Shown in pieces: positions 11,854-22,167 of a DNA stretch of 64,000 nt. This stretch comes from Cercozoa sp. M6MM (Eukaryota; Endomyxa: Ascetosporea): NCBI GenBank assembly GCA_040357565.1, contig JBDODJ010000011.1; one strand, given 5' to 3'. The position numbers were made by a program, and so were the translations under genes. A model generated the notes under the pieces. That model made no database searches and was not told the DNA's origin. It worked only from the letters and a program-made list of their open reading frames with translations. Within the stretch, counting starts at the first letter, position 1, and every line of letters starts with the position of its first letter.

Positions 11854-13877
11854 TCCCTGTGTGTCCGGCAGAACCCGGTGGCACCGCAGGTGGAACTGCC
11901 AAAGGGCTTTCCGCGGATTCGCTGGTGCTGGATTGGCGGCACGCTGACGATGATGGGCATGGAGCTGCTGGGACACACGCTGGAGACGCTATTCAACGCG
12001 TGCGGACGCAAGTTCTCGAACAAGACCATCGCCATGCTCGGCATCCAGATCGTACAGAGAGCTTTCTCGCAGCTTTCTTAGTTTGCAGTTCTTGCCGCGA
12101 TGTCCTCTTTGTCGCGTGTGCGCAGATGGACAGGTTAGAACTGCTGCACTCGCGCAACCTGATCCACCGCGACGTCAAGCCGGACAACTTTCTGTTTGGA
12201 CTGCACCGCAAATCCAACACGCTGCACATGGTCGACCTCGGCCTGGCGCGCAAGTACCGCGATCCGAACACGGGCATGCACATCCCGTTCAAGGAGGGCC
12301 GCTCACTCACGGGCACTCCGCGCTACGCCAGGTACGTCTCAGTGAGAGTGAGATGTCGGAATGTCTGTGTGAGTGTGGTGCGTGTGTTGTGTACAGTATC
12401 CCGGCACACAAGGGCCACGAGCAGTCGCGACGCGACGATTTCGAAGCGGTGGCGCACATGCTGCTGTACTTTGCGCGCGGCCGTCTGCCGTGGCAGGGTG
12501 TCAAGATCTCCGAGAAGAACGAGGTGCTTTTTTGCAGTTTCTCCTGTGTATATCGTCTGGTCTATATGACGTGCATGCAGCGCAACAAGCGCATCGGCAG
12601 CATCAAGATGTCGACGCCGGTGCAGTCGCTGTGCCAGGGTTGTGCGCCGCAGCTGCTGCAGTTCCTGATCTACTGCCGCAACCTCAAGTTCCAAGAGGTA
12701 CCGCACACTGCGTCACTGTGTGTGTATCTGTGTGTGTTGATACACTCGCTCACTTGCAGGACCCGAACTACGCGCACTGCAAGATGCTCTTCTACGACAT
12801 GCTGCGCGACCTGAATGAAAAGTGTGATTTGGTGTTCGACTGGAGTCCAACACCGACCGTGATTGAAATGCCCGAGCCGGTACTCCTTGTCTTTGTGTAA
12901 GTTGGTTTGCTGCGTGTGTGTATGCCGCTGGCTGTGTGACTCTTAAACAGGTGGCGCCACCAGCGCCGCGAATGCTCACACGCTCGGCTCGCGCTCGCCG
13001 CGCTGCGCTTCGTGGAGAAGCGGAGGTACCAACGACTGCCTTCTCGCCTCCCTGTCTCTCGTACGCATATCTTATCTCCTGGTATGCAGCTGGGCGACGT
13101 GGGCGCTACGAAATTAGACACGCAAGTGCTTCAAGACACCACCAACTTGTATAAAAATACACTGCACATATCGGCGCCTGTGTTTGTGTGTGTGTGTGTG
13201 TGTGTTTAATCTCTGTTGCATCGCAGTGTGGAGCCGCGGCAGCTGCGCTCGCGACAGCAGAAGCACATGGTCGGCACGATCGATATGTCGCTGCCGCCGC
13301 AGTCGCTGCGTGTGCCAGTGCAGGTAGTCCTCTCCTCTCTGACACCTGACCTGTGTGCGTGTGCGTGTGTGTGCTTGGTATAAATCTGGGCATCGGGACA
13401 GAGTACGGACGGCACGGCGGCGCGAGCAGTGGCAGAAGGCCCGACGTCAGTGGCGCAGCTGCTGGATCCAACGTATGCCCCTCCATCCGTCCCTTCATCG
13501 AGGGCGTTTTAATGCATGCTGTGTTTGTACCTGGGCAGAACGAGAACAGTGCAGAGAGCAGTGCTGTCGGATCTGCCGCCGAACGCGCTGGACGGCGGCG
13601 GCAACGTGCGTCTCGGCACGAAGCGAAAATCCTCGGCTCTGCCGCATCTCGATCTCGACGAGCCGCTGCCGAAACGCTTCCAGAAACCCGCCACTCCTCA
13701 GGTGCGTCCCTCTCTAAATAAATAAATAAGGAAAATGTCCATATATATGTGTGTGCACAGGACTGCGACATGCTGGTGCAGATGATCCTGCAGCACAAGA
13801 GGACGCTGCAAGACGACGACGCCGCCGGTGGCAGCAACGACGAGCAGCGCGGCACCAACACGGCCACGCTGGCCTAG
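9923..13877 (+). CDS. Leucine-rich-repeat / casein kinase 1 fusion protein
   Basis: ATG at 9923. Exons: 9923-10041, 10340-10653, 10721-11022, 11128-11238, 11328-11439, 11508-~11697 and about eight more. The first ~260 residues are RI-type LRRs (VQLNLRQNSLD, VTLNLTETSVGDRG, KKLSLRACGITDAG, THLDLSHNHVAERGMAHL, LVNLRNN). With no stop or new start the frame enters a CK1 domain: Gly loop (SGGSFGDIF), VAIK-like CIKVEKG, HRDVKPDNFLFG at ~12167, DLGLARKYRDP (DFG is DLG here), TGTPRYAS where most CK1s have TGTARYAS, and the EQSRRDDFE signature at ~12419. A tail of ~200 residues includes a basic KRKSS...LPKRFQK patch (likely nuclear signal) and ends at 13877. CK1 is a Ser/Thr kinase of acidic or primed sites; the LRRs presumably bind partners. 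Joins are read by eye. Introns hold (GT)n, one with a 10-N gap. Confidence 0.75.
11715..11850 (+). repeat. (GT)n microsatellite intron with 10-N gap
   Basis: Nearly pure GT dinucleotide inside a CK1-domain intron; assembly gap at 11795-11804. Confidence 0.95.
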
Positions 13878-14132
13878 AGAAGGAGCGAGAAATCAATGCC
13901 CTCCGCTCTTTTGCTCGCTCTGCTGCACACTCACACAGTGACACTCATACTCGCACCGAATACAAAAAAAATACACATCCGCTGCGCGAGTGCCACAGAC
14001 GCGACGCACACATCTTTCTCGCACGCAGACGCTTCTAACTTGCGCCTGACGTGCTCTTTTTACTATAACAGTCTTTCTACGTCCCTTATTTGATCCAAGG
14101 GGAGTTCGGTCGAGTTCAGTCATTCGTTGAAA

Positions 14133-14556
14133 ATGGCGGCGCTGGAACGAACCAGAAGAGGAAATAGCTATGGGCTCAATGGGTCCGTATGGACTCGCAC
14201 AGTACAGGTATTTCAGATCTGGTCCCAAAACGGCAAAACAGCCAGCACGTATCGCTGTGTGCGTGTGCATGCGCTGTGTGTATTGAGCGGAGCGAACTTT
14301 TGGATAATCGCAATGGAAACTCCGCGCAGCAATTCGGTCGACTCGATCGTAGCAAACTGCGTTTTGATTGCTGGGCACGAGGGATGTCAACAGGGAGCTG
14401 TAGAGTAAACGCGGTTTGTGTGTGTGGCACAGGAGAACGTTGAAAGCGAGCTGAGCTCGTGGAACGCGCAGCTCGAGAGCGCGGAGCAACTCGTGCCACT
14501 CCTCGGTCGCGGTACAGTGAGAAACGCACAGAGCACGCAGCTTGAGTTAATTGTTG

Positions 14557-14646
<90 letters not shown>

Positions 14647-17600
14647 GTGCAGTGTACCGCGAGCACAACTCGGTGGCCACTGTGTTCGGTCGCTCGCTCA
14701 TGAACCTGTCGCCGCTGCAGATCCTGCGGTACGTATCAGCAGTGTGTGTGGCTACGACAGGTGTGGCTACAATGCAAGACACAGCAGTACACTGTGTACC
14801 GTACAGGGTGCATCATGAGGCGCACACGGAGGTGCAGGTGCAGCACTCGTTCGCCGTACTGCAGGCCTTTGTGAAGCTGCGACTTGGCGCCTGCCGCGTC
14901 GACGTCGTAGGCTCGTCTTTATATCTGGGGGGGGGGGTAAACTGGGGGGTAAACTGGGGGGTAAACTGGGGGGTAAAGGTAAACTGTGGCTAAGACTGTG
15001 TGCGCAGGGCGCCATCGGACTCGAGTGGCTCAAGGGCGACGCGTCGCTTGAGCAGCTGCTGCGCAGGGTACTACTTGTGTGGCTACACTGTGTGGCTATC
15101 CTGTGTGGCTATCCTGTGTGGCTACTCGGTGTCACTTAAGTCTGCGTGTTGCTTAAGGACGCGACGGAGGTGCACGAGAAACGCGAGCTGGTGGACTCGG
15201 CCACCGGGTGGCAGGACGTCGTGCTCTACGGCTTCGGCCGCATCGGTCGTCTGCTGGCTCGCCTGCTGTACCACTGCTGTGATCGATCAGTGTGACCACC
15301 TTATCTGATCGATCAGTGATCTATATGTGATCGATCAGTGATCTATATGTGATCGATCAGTGTTTGTTGTTGTGCGGCAGGATCGAAAAAACTGGCGGCG
15401 GCCGCAAGCTGCGTCTGCGTGCCATTGTGCGTTGATACCCCCCGTTTTACCCCCCCCTACCTCCCGCCCCTACCCCCTGACCGCTGTGTTACCTCCTTTC
15501 CCCCCCTTTCCCCCCCCCCCCTGGGACAGGTGCTGCGTCCGTCCGGTGACGCCAAGGCCGACCTGGAGAAACGCGCCTCCCTGCTAGCGTACTGCCGTGC
15601 TGTCCGTGTCCATGATGTCTGTCCAAATGGACTGATGTCCAAATGGACTGATGTCTGTCCAAATGGACAAGTGTACAAATGGACCGGGTACAACTGGACC
15701 CTGTGTGTAGCCGCGACTCGGTGCACGGCGAGTTCCCGGGCGTCGTGGCCACCGACGCCGAGCGTCACTGCATCGTACCTGGGTCCATGTGTACCAACAA
15801 GGGTCCGGTCTAGTACGGTCCAGCTGTACGGTCCGTCTGTACGGTCCGTCTGTACGGTCCGTTTCTCCTGCAGGTGGCCAACGGCAGTGCCGTGCACGTG
15901 GTGTACGCTGCGCGACCCGGCGACGCCGACCTCGGCCGCTTCGGCATCCGCGACGCCATTTTGGTAGCACTTATGATCACATCTGATCGATCAGTGACCA
16001 CTTATGATCGATCAATGACCACTTATGATCACATATGATCGATCAGTGATCACTTGATCGATCAGTGATCATTGGGGATCGATCAGTTGGACTGTGTGGA
16101 CAGATCGACAACACCGGCAAGTGGCGCACGCGCGAGGCGCTGTCGCAGCACCTGTAGCCAGAGTCTACTCGCCCCCTTAAATAACAGAGCCCCCTTAAGA
16201 GTCCCCCTTAACTAACACAGTGCTCCCTTAATTGGGTGTGCGCAGGAAGGACCCGGCCGTGGCGCGCGTGGTGCTCACGGCGCCGGGTGCCGACATCGCC
16301 AACATCGTCGTCGGCGTCAACGAGGCGCAGCTCCGCGCGGACGATGCCGTCGTCGCCGCCGCCTCGTGCACCACGAATGCGGTAGTCTTNNNNNNNNNNN
16401 NNNNNNNNNNNNNNNNNNNNNNNNNNNNNNNNNNNNNNNNNNNNNNNNNNNNNNNNNNNNNNNNNNNNNNNNNNNNNNNNNNNNNNNNNCCCCCCCCCCC
16501 CCCCCCAGGTGTGTCCGGTGCTGTCGCTGCTGGACGAGCACTACGGCGTCGAGTCGTGCCACCTCGAGACGGTGCACGCCTACACCAACGATCAGAACCT
16601 GGTAGCCTTAATTGTAGCCACCTCGGGCAATGTGTACCGTACGATTGGACTCCATATGTGTGGCTACAGTTGGACAACAATCACAAAAAGAACCGTCGAG
16701 GCCGTGCTGCTGCTCTGAACATGTAGTGTTTTACACCTGCTATTTCCCCCCCCCCCCTTACCTTCCTTAAGGGTGCTGACGGAGACGGGTGCCGCCAAGG
16801 CGGTCGGCAAGGCGCTGCCGCAGCTGGCAGGACGGTACACTGACTAAGTATACACTGACTAAGTATGCAGCCTTAACTGAACTCTCTTTGTGGGCAGTAT
16901 CACTGGTCATGCCATTCGCGTGCCAACGCCGAACGTGTCGCTGGTAGCACTTTACCCCCCCCCCCCCTGCCCCCTTTACCCCCCCTTGAGCAGGCCATAG
17001 TGAACGCGCAGTTGCGGCAGAGTGTCGGCGGCGGCAGCGACGAGATCAACGCGCTGCTGTCGCGCGCCGCCGTGATCGGTCCGCTCATGCACCAGCTTGG
17101 CGTCTCGGACTCGGTACACTTGAGCACCTGTCCAAGTGGACCGTACAACTATAACCTTGCCTATAACTTTGTCTATAACCTTGTCCATAACCTTGTCTAT
17201 AACCTTGCCTATAACCTTGCCCTATAACCTTGTCCATAACCTTGTCTATAACCTTGTCCATAACCTTGNNNNNNNNNNATAACCTTGTCCATAACCTTGT
17301 CTATAACCTTGTCCATAACCTTGTCCATATGTACTGTACAACCTTACACCTTGTCCAGGAGGAGGCTGTCAGCAGTGACTTTATCGGCACTCGTCGCGCC
17401 TCCGTTGTCGATCTGCACAGCACGCATGTCGACGACAAGTCGGTACCCTCTTTAGCCTTACCCTCCTTGATCCCTACCCCTTTAGCCCTACCCCTTCCCG
17501 TTTTAGCCCTACCCCTTTACCCCTCCCTTTCCCTACCCCCACTCTGACAGGTGCGTCTGTACTGCTGGTACGACAACGAGTTCGGCTACTCGGCGCAGGT

Positions 17601-17661
17601 GGTGCGCCTGCTGCAGCGCATGGGCGGCGTGCGACACCCGCCGCTGCCGTCGTCGCTCTGA
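14133..17661 (+). CDS. Glyceraldehyde-3-phosphate dehydrogenase, long N-extended bacterial type
   Basis: ATG at 14133, first intron 14208-14432, about 18 introns, stop TGA at 17659-17661. The product is ~480 residues. An N-terminal ~110-residue extension (YREHNSVATVFGRSLMNLS, LRLGACRVDVGAIG...) precedes the NAD-binding fold (VVLYGFGRIGRLLARLL, ~15215). The catalytic Cys motif ASCTTNA lies just before the 100-N gap at 16390, then TVHAYTNDQNL, RRGRAAALNM, the P-loop TPNVSL, and WYDNEFGYS near the end. This extension and the RASLLRDSVHG spacing match the long GAPDH class known from gamma-proteobacteria (Pseudomonas, Vibrio, Marinobacter), not the ~335-residue glycolytic enzyme. Reaction: G3P + NAD(P)+ + Pi to 1,3-bisphosphoglycerate. 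Donors are GTAC or GTAG almost throughout. No transit peptide is obvious, so it is probably cytosolic. Confidence 0.88.
15290..15362 (+). repeat. GATCGATCAGTG minisatellite in a GAPDH intron
   Basis: Four or more copies of a unit containing the palindrome TGATCGATCA, alternating with GATCTATATG. A related array lies in another intron of the same gene at 15968-16086. The units are self-complementary and could fold back. Confidence 0.9.
15968..16088 (+). repeat. Second GATCGATCAGTG array in a GAPDH intron
   Basis: Same unit as at 15290, with ACCACTTAT spacers. It sits in the intron before exon IDNTGKWR. Confidence 0.9.
16390..16500. other. 100-N assembly gap plus poly-C
   Basis: Ns at 16390-16489 followed by a C run, inside a GAPDH intron; no exon appears to be lost. 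Confidence 0.9.
17140..17335 (+). repeat. TATAACCTTGTCC minisatellite in a GAPDH intron
   Basis: About 14 copies of a 12-13 bp unit (TATAACCTTGTC / CATAACCTTGTC), broken by a 10-N gap at 17270-17279. It fills the intron between exons GVSDS and EEAVSSDF. Confidence 0.95.
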
Positions 17662-18175
17662 CCGGGCCGATCTGGTCAGCTGCATCTCGAGTGATCGGAC
17701 ACGAGTTCGTTACGTCTACTAGCTACGCTATTGGTACGGTATGGAAACCGGCAACGAACTGAGCAAGACGACTAAACGAATTAACGAAAGAACGGAAAGT
17801 ACCGTTCCGTTCGTTACACAGCAACGTCAAGATCAGTTCAGTCACGGTAGACAGACGCAAGTGGTGATTTCGATTGGAAGACAGATCCTTGCGGTGACGC
17901 ACTTTGACTGCGGTGCTTGGGATGTCCTATTTGCCTTCAACAGGCCTTCGAAGTTCGCTTTCGTTTTCTAAACTCGAGCTACTCGGAAGAAGGCAGGTTT
18001 TAAAAAATCCTTCCATAATTGTGGCCCTTTGATCGTCCGCGCTGACGAGTAGTCAAATGGGTGACTTGACGAAAGAGAATCGCTAATCGCGACTGGAAAC
18101 ACGAGCGACAGACTAAAATCTAGCTATCGTATGCCACCACTGACGTAAGTAGTATCTCGGGGTAGGCCCTCCGAA
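17662..18175. other. Intergenic, tail-to-tail
   Basis: Between the convergent GAPDH and HYKK-like genes. A 76-codon open frame at 17741 has no coding support. Nothing else seen. Confidence 0.4.
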
Positions 18176-19917
18176 TCAGGTTGTGTCTGTGGCACCAGCT
18201 TGGACAGCAGTCAGGAAAGCGCTGCGTCCCACCCGGTCGAGTCGTCGCAGCAGTCGCAGTGCCGGGGAGCGTGTAGCCGCGCTGTGTCAGTCAAGAATTG
18301 CAACAACACGTGGTTTGATCAAGCAACAACTGGGGAAGTGTCAGAGTACGTACACGTAGGGATCGTCAGCGAACTGCGGCAGCGCCGTCTGTCGGAAGGA
18401 CAGTGTCACACTCTGCGCGAGTCGCGTGCGACACACGTCGTACACGACAGCCTGTTCCTCCTCTGCAAGAACAGGAAGAGTCCTGGTACACCAGTTTCTC
18501 GATCGTAGAGGATAGGGGGTACCAGACAGAGAGGACACGGAGTGGAAACCACCGACCATGGCACTGACCAGAGAGAGCAGGTCGGTATCGTTGGTGTCAT
18601 CATCGCACGCGTGCATCAGGTGGTAGGCCAGACACACGCCTAGTTCCGACACACGGTGGCCCACGCACACGTCTGTCGCGTCAAAGGAACCAACCAACGA
18701 GATAAGAGTAAAACCACAAAGCTGATCAAAGCACAGGAAACCGCCAAAGTCGAGAATGCCGGTGATTTCTTTCGATCGCTCATCGATCAGGAGATTGTTT
18801 TCGTTCATGTCGCCATGCAGTACGGTCACTGCAAGGAGACAACACACACGTGGACACGTTAAACGCAGAAGAAAGTGGTAGTATCCACTGTAGCACACTT
18901 ACAGGGCATGCGAGACAACTTGGCATGTGCGTGCTCGCAGAAGTCGGCAAAGGCACTCGCGATCAGCTCTCTCTGCCACTGCAACGCAAGGGTGTCAAAG
19001 CGGCAACCAATGAACGGTCACACGGAATCGGTACCGCTAGGGGAACCACCAGGTCGACCAGAGACGATACCAGTTCGGCCGCGCGTTCCACTTGCCAGAT
19101 CTGGCAAGGCTGTGTACATTAGACTGTGTGCATTTGGCTGTGTACATTGTGTCCTGCCGACGAAGCCAGCACCTCGGTCACTCTGTCTCGATCTTGCGCC
19201 AACTGACTCCGCACACAAGATGGCAGCGTATATGTCGAGAACGAACGAAAGCTACCGAATCGAAAAAGTTCGCAGCAGCCACGTCAAAGGCAGCGGCACT
19301 TCGACCACAGCTGCGCATGACGGATTCGACGCTACACAACGAATAAAGTCCAAGGAAAGACTACAGTTTCAGAGAAGGCATATACCCTTTCATGTCGCCT
19401 CCTTTAATCAGATCGAGTAAGACATCCTTCGAATGCGCACCCGAGAGAAACGAAAAGACTTGCACAACGTGTGATCTGCCATTTCTCTAGTCAACAAAAC
19501 GAGCAACAACGAAGAATGAGACACAGAACAGTACTAACGACAAACGGTGTACTACCTCCAACTCGTGTTGCATCAGGACGGCAGGAATCACTTCAGCGAG
19601 CTTTGCGTCACCGAAACCGCGCACTGACTCCCGTAAACTCTCCTGTACCTCAAGTCGATCCTATCGACTCACGTCAAAATAACCACGCCAAACAGAAACA
19701 GAGTCTGTAACTGAAAAGAAACCCGAGATGTGCCGGGGTGATTTATCTTAAGTACGACACGCGGTCGCGCTCCCGGCAAAGCTAGAACGAAGACTTGATC
19801 ATCGTAAGATTCGCAGACTCTGACACTGACTGGTGTTTCTCCCAACAAGTCGCGACCCAAGAACTTGACTTCTTCCACCGACAGGTCCGGCCGCGACGGA
19901 ACCTCGCTTGCCGACAT
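18176..19917 (-). CDS. HYKK: Hydroxylysine kinase-like (HYKK/AGPHD1) phosphotransferase
   Basis: Start ATG at 19917 (MSASEVPSRPDLSVEEV), stop at 18176. The first exon gives the family N-terminus, ESYDDQVFVLAL then RVVLKINHPG (the ATP-binding Lys). Later exons give QRELIASAFADFCEHAHAKL and the Brenner motif VLHGDMNENNLLIDE followed by the DFG-equivalent ITGILDFG at ~18760, then SELGVCLAYHL and a helical C-terminus ending QAGATDTT. In animals HYKK phosphorylates 5-hydroxy-L-lysine with GTP; the wider family is the aminoglycoside/choline-kinase-like APH fold, so the substrate here is inferred. Catalytic Asp and Asn are present. Length (~350) fits the family. Two or three middle exons (19.1-19.65 kb) are not placed with confidence. 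Confidence 0.75.
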
Positions 19918-20137
19918 AGCGTGCTGCAAAGTAAAGCACACGTGTGCAAACTACTACAAAAGCACACACGGAGACTCGGATCTATTAAATGACCTCTACA
20001 ATGCAAAAAAAACCAGTACAAACGAGTATCGCGCACACTAAAAAAGTGCACGGCATCTATGTATAATATTAGATCCGCGCGGAGTCACACAATAAGGAAA
20101 CTGAACAACGTCGAGTTGGGTCAAGCCTACCGGACGA

Positions 20138-21177
20138 TCACGGCAGGAGCAGGTGGTGCGGCGGCGTGGTGCGGTACATGTGCTTGATGAGGAAGCCGTT
20201 GAAGAGCAGTGCGCGCAGGTGTCTCGGGTCGCCGTCGACGGCGTCGTAGAGATCGCCGGCCACACGCGAAACCGGCTCGGTCGTGTGTCTGCACTCACAG
20301 GCAGCGAGGGTGGTAGTTAACACAGGCGTAGTCTTCGGAGGGAAGGGTACGAGACAGAGTTGCCGACAAAGTGCAGTCGCACCAGTTCGATCCACTCGTC
20401 GCGCACCGAGATGGCGAGGGTGTTGCCACCTCGTCTCCTTGCTACAGACAGTGTGTACACCAGGGTGTCTGCCCCCCGGAAATCACTGCTACCGTCCAGT
20501 GCATTGCAGGCATCTTTGAAGTCATGTCCATCGGCGCTGTTGTCTGTCAGGACAGGAGAGTAAACTCGCGGAAACAACAGGACATCAGCTAGAAGACGTT
20601 AATGTACCAAACGTGGACTCGTTCCATCCGAGTCGACGAACCAGACGCAGCTGCAACAACCGGTAGTCGGCGTAGAAGGTCAGAAAGTGCACTAGCGCCC
20701 ACTTCAGTCTGTCCAAGGCATCCGCATCCCGGGGGGGGGGGGGGAGAAGGTGCATTACAAATCAGCATGCTCGGCCGAGAGGTCCAAGGCGTGCGATCGC
20801 AACAACCACCCTGTGGCAACGGTCGACAGTGTCATCAGATTGTGCACACTGTGCAGCAGCACCGGCACCCAGACTGCACACGCACACGCACACGCACTCA
20901 CACAGGTTTTACGAGCCCAGGACCTCCCCCAGACTACGGAAACTACATCTTCCAGTCAACGCGTAGGCTGTGCCGTAGATAAGACCGCCGATCGTCGCGA
21001 GAAACTGTTGCGATGGGAGCGGATGCACCAGTCCGAATGCGCCTATCCACCCTCAAGTGAAAACTATACTCGCAGTACCGGTTGTCTCTACCTGCCTGGG
21101 CGCCGATGGTCGCTAGAGGCGGGATGAACCAACTCAGCGCGCGGAACAGCAAACCTCGGAACACTAGCTGTTGCAAT

Positions 21178-21218
<41 letters not shown>

Positions 21219-21993
21219 GATATATAGACATAGAAACCTCCTCGCCCAGAGGGGCCACGACGACGCCATCGAACAACTCGGCCGCCGGTGCGGTGCTCTC
21301 CAGTAGCCACGTGCGCACATTGCGCAGCACACTGCCCTATTCTCAAGATACACACACATACACACAGCCTTACATCACCCAAGTCCCTTCCGAACAACCA
21401 TACCTCGCCTTTGCGAACACGCGAGGTCGGCACTTTGCCCGGAAAGTCCGTCAACACAGCTGCCGTCGACTGTGTCAACACAGGTGTGTTACCAAGCAGG
21501 TTCTCTTTTCAAAAGCAAACGCTGGTGTACAAGCGTATCGTCAGCACACATGGCCATTCCGAGAACAACGCATGTCAGCAAGATGCCTCTGCCCAGGTAT
21601 GCGGCGGTGGGGGGGGGGGGGGGGGGTGTGCAATGGACAACAAATGTACTGTTTGGGGAAGGCTCGAAATGCTGCCGGATACCATTTCGCTGCACACAAG
21701 CAGTAAAATCCTCCCATGAAACAACTGGGAACTAAGGAAACCTTACCAGGAAGGACCAGTGTCGCTACGAACCCAGACACCCCGGGCATTGTTTCCTACA
21801 AAATGGTTACAGTATACAGTACAGAGGCAGCACGAGCAAGGAGCGAAAGCACGAACAAACCGACAGATGCGCATTTCGTGTTCTTACTTTCGTCGAGTAG
21901 GCCAGCGGTCTGCAAACAATATCTGCGAACAACAACACGAGAACAATCATTTGATCGGCACCTGATCCAGTTGAAGAGAAATCGTGCGACCAT
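20138..21993 (-). CDS. CPBP/CAAX-type intramembrane metalloprotease
   Basis: Likely start ATG at 21993 (MVARFLFNWIR). The core is clear: exon ...GVVVAPLGEE, an AT-rich intron (21240-21170), then LVFRGLLFRALSWFIPPLATIG. Joined, this is the CPBP motif 1, EE-x3-R. The next exon FLATIGGLIYGTAYALTG is a membrane helix, and WVPVLLHSVHNLMTLSTVA carries the H-x3-N motif 3. These families (eukaryotic Rce1, bacterial Abi) are Glu/His membrane endopeptidases; Rce1 trims the CAAX tripeptide of prenylated proteins in the ER. The spacing here looks more like the general CPBP family than classical Rce1. Downstream exons to the stop at 20138 (YADYRLLQLRLVRRLGW; ARRRGGNTLAISVRDEW; LRALLFNGFLIKHMY) form an unrecognised C-terminal part and might belong to a second small gene. 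Confidence 0.65.
21178..21232 (+). repeat. (CA)n/(TA)n intron between the protease motif halves
   Basis: Simple CA then TA repeat forms most of the intron that separates the EE and LVFRG exons of the CPBP gene. Confidence 0.85.
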
Positions 21994-22167
21994 TTTGCTG
22001 CGTAGGTGTGTGCAAGTGGTGCTGCACACATGTAGGTTGACATCCCGTGCTGCGATCAGAGAGAAACAAAATTGAACTGTGTTGGTCACAATAGCCACTG
22101 ATCACAGAGCACTGCACAGGGCAGCCAGACAAAGTGTCGGTGTGCGTACGCTAGTTTGACGACTGCG

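Noticed and set aside
14120-14125. TCATTC just upstream of the GAPDH ATG, like the oomycete/stramenopile initiator
   Set aside because: Only one gene shows it clearly; other start regions examined lack it, so it cannot be used for taxonomy or as a promoter call.
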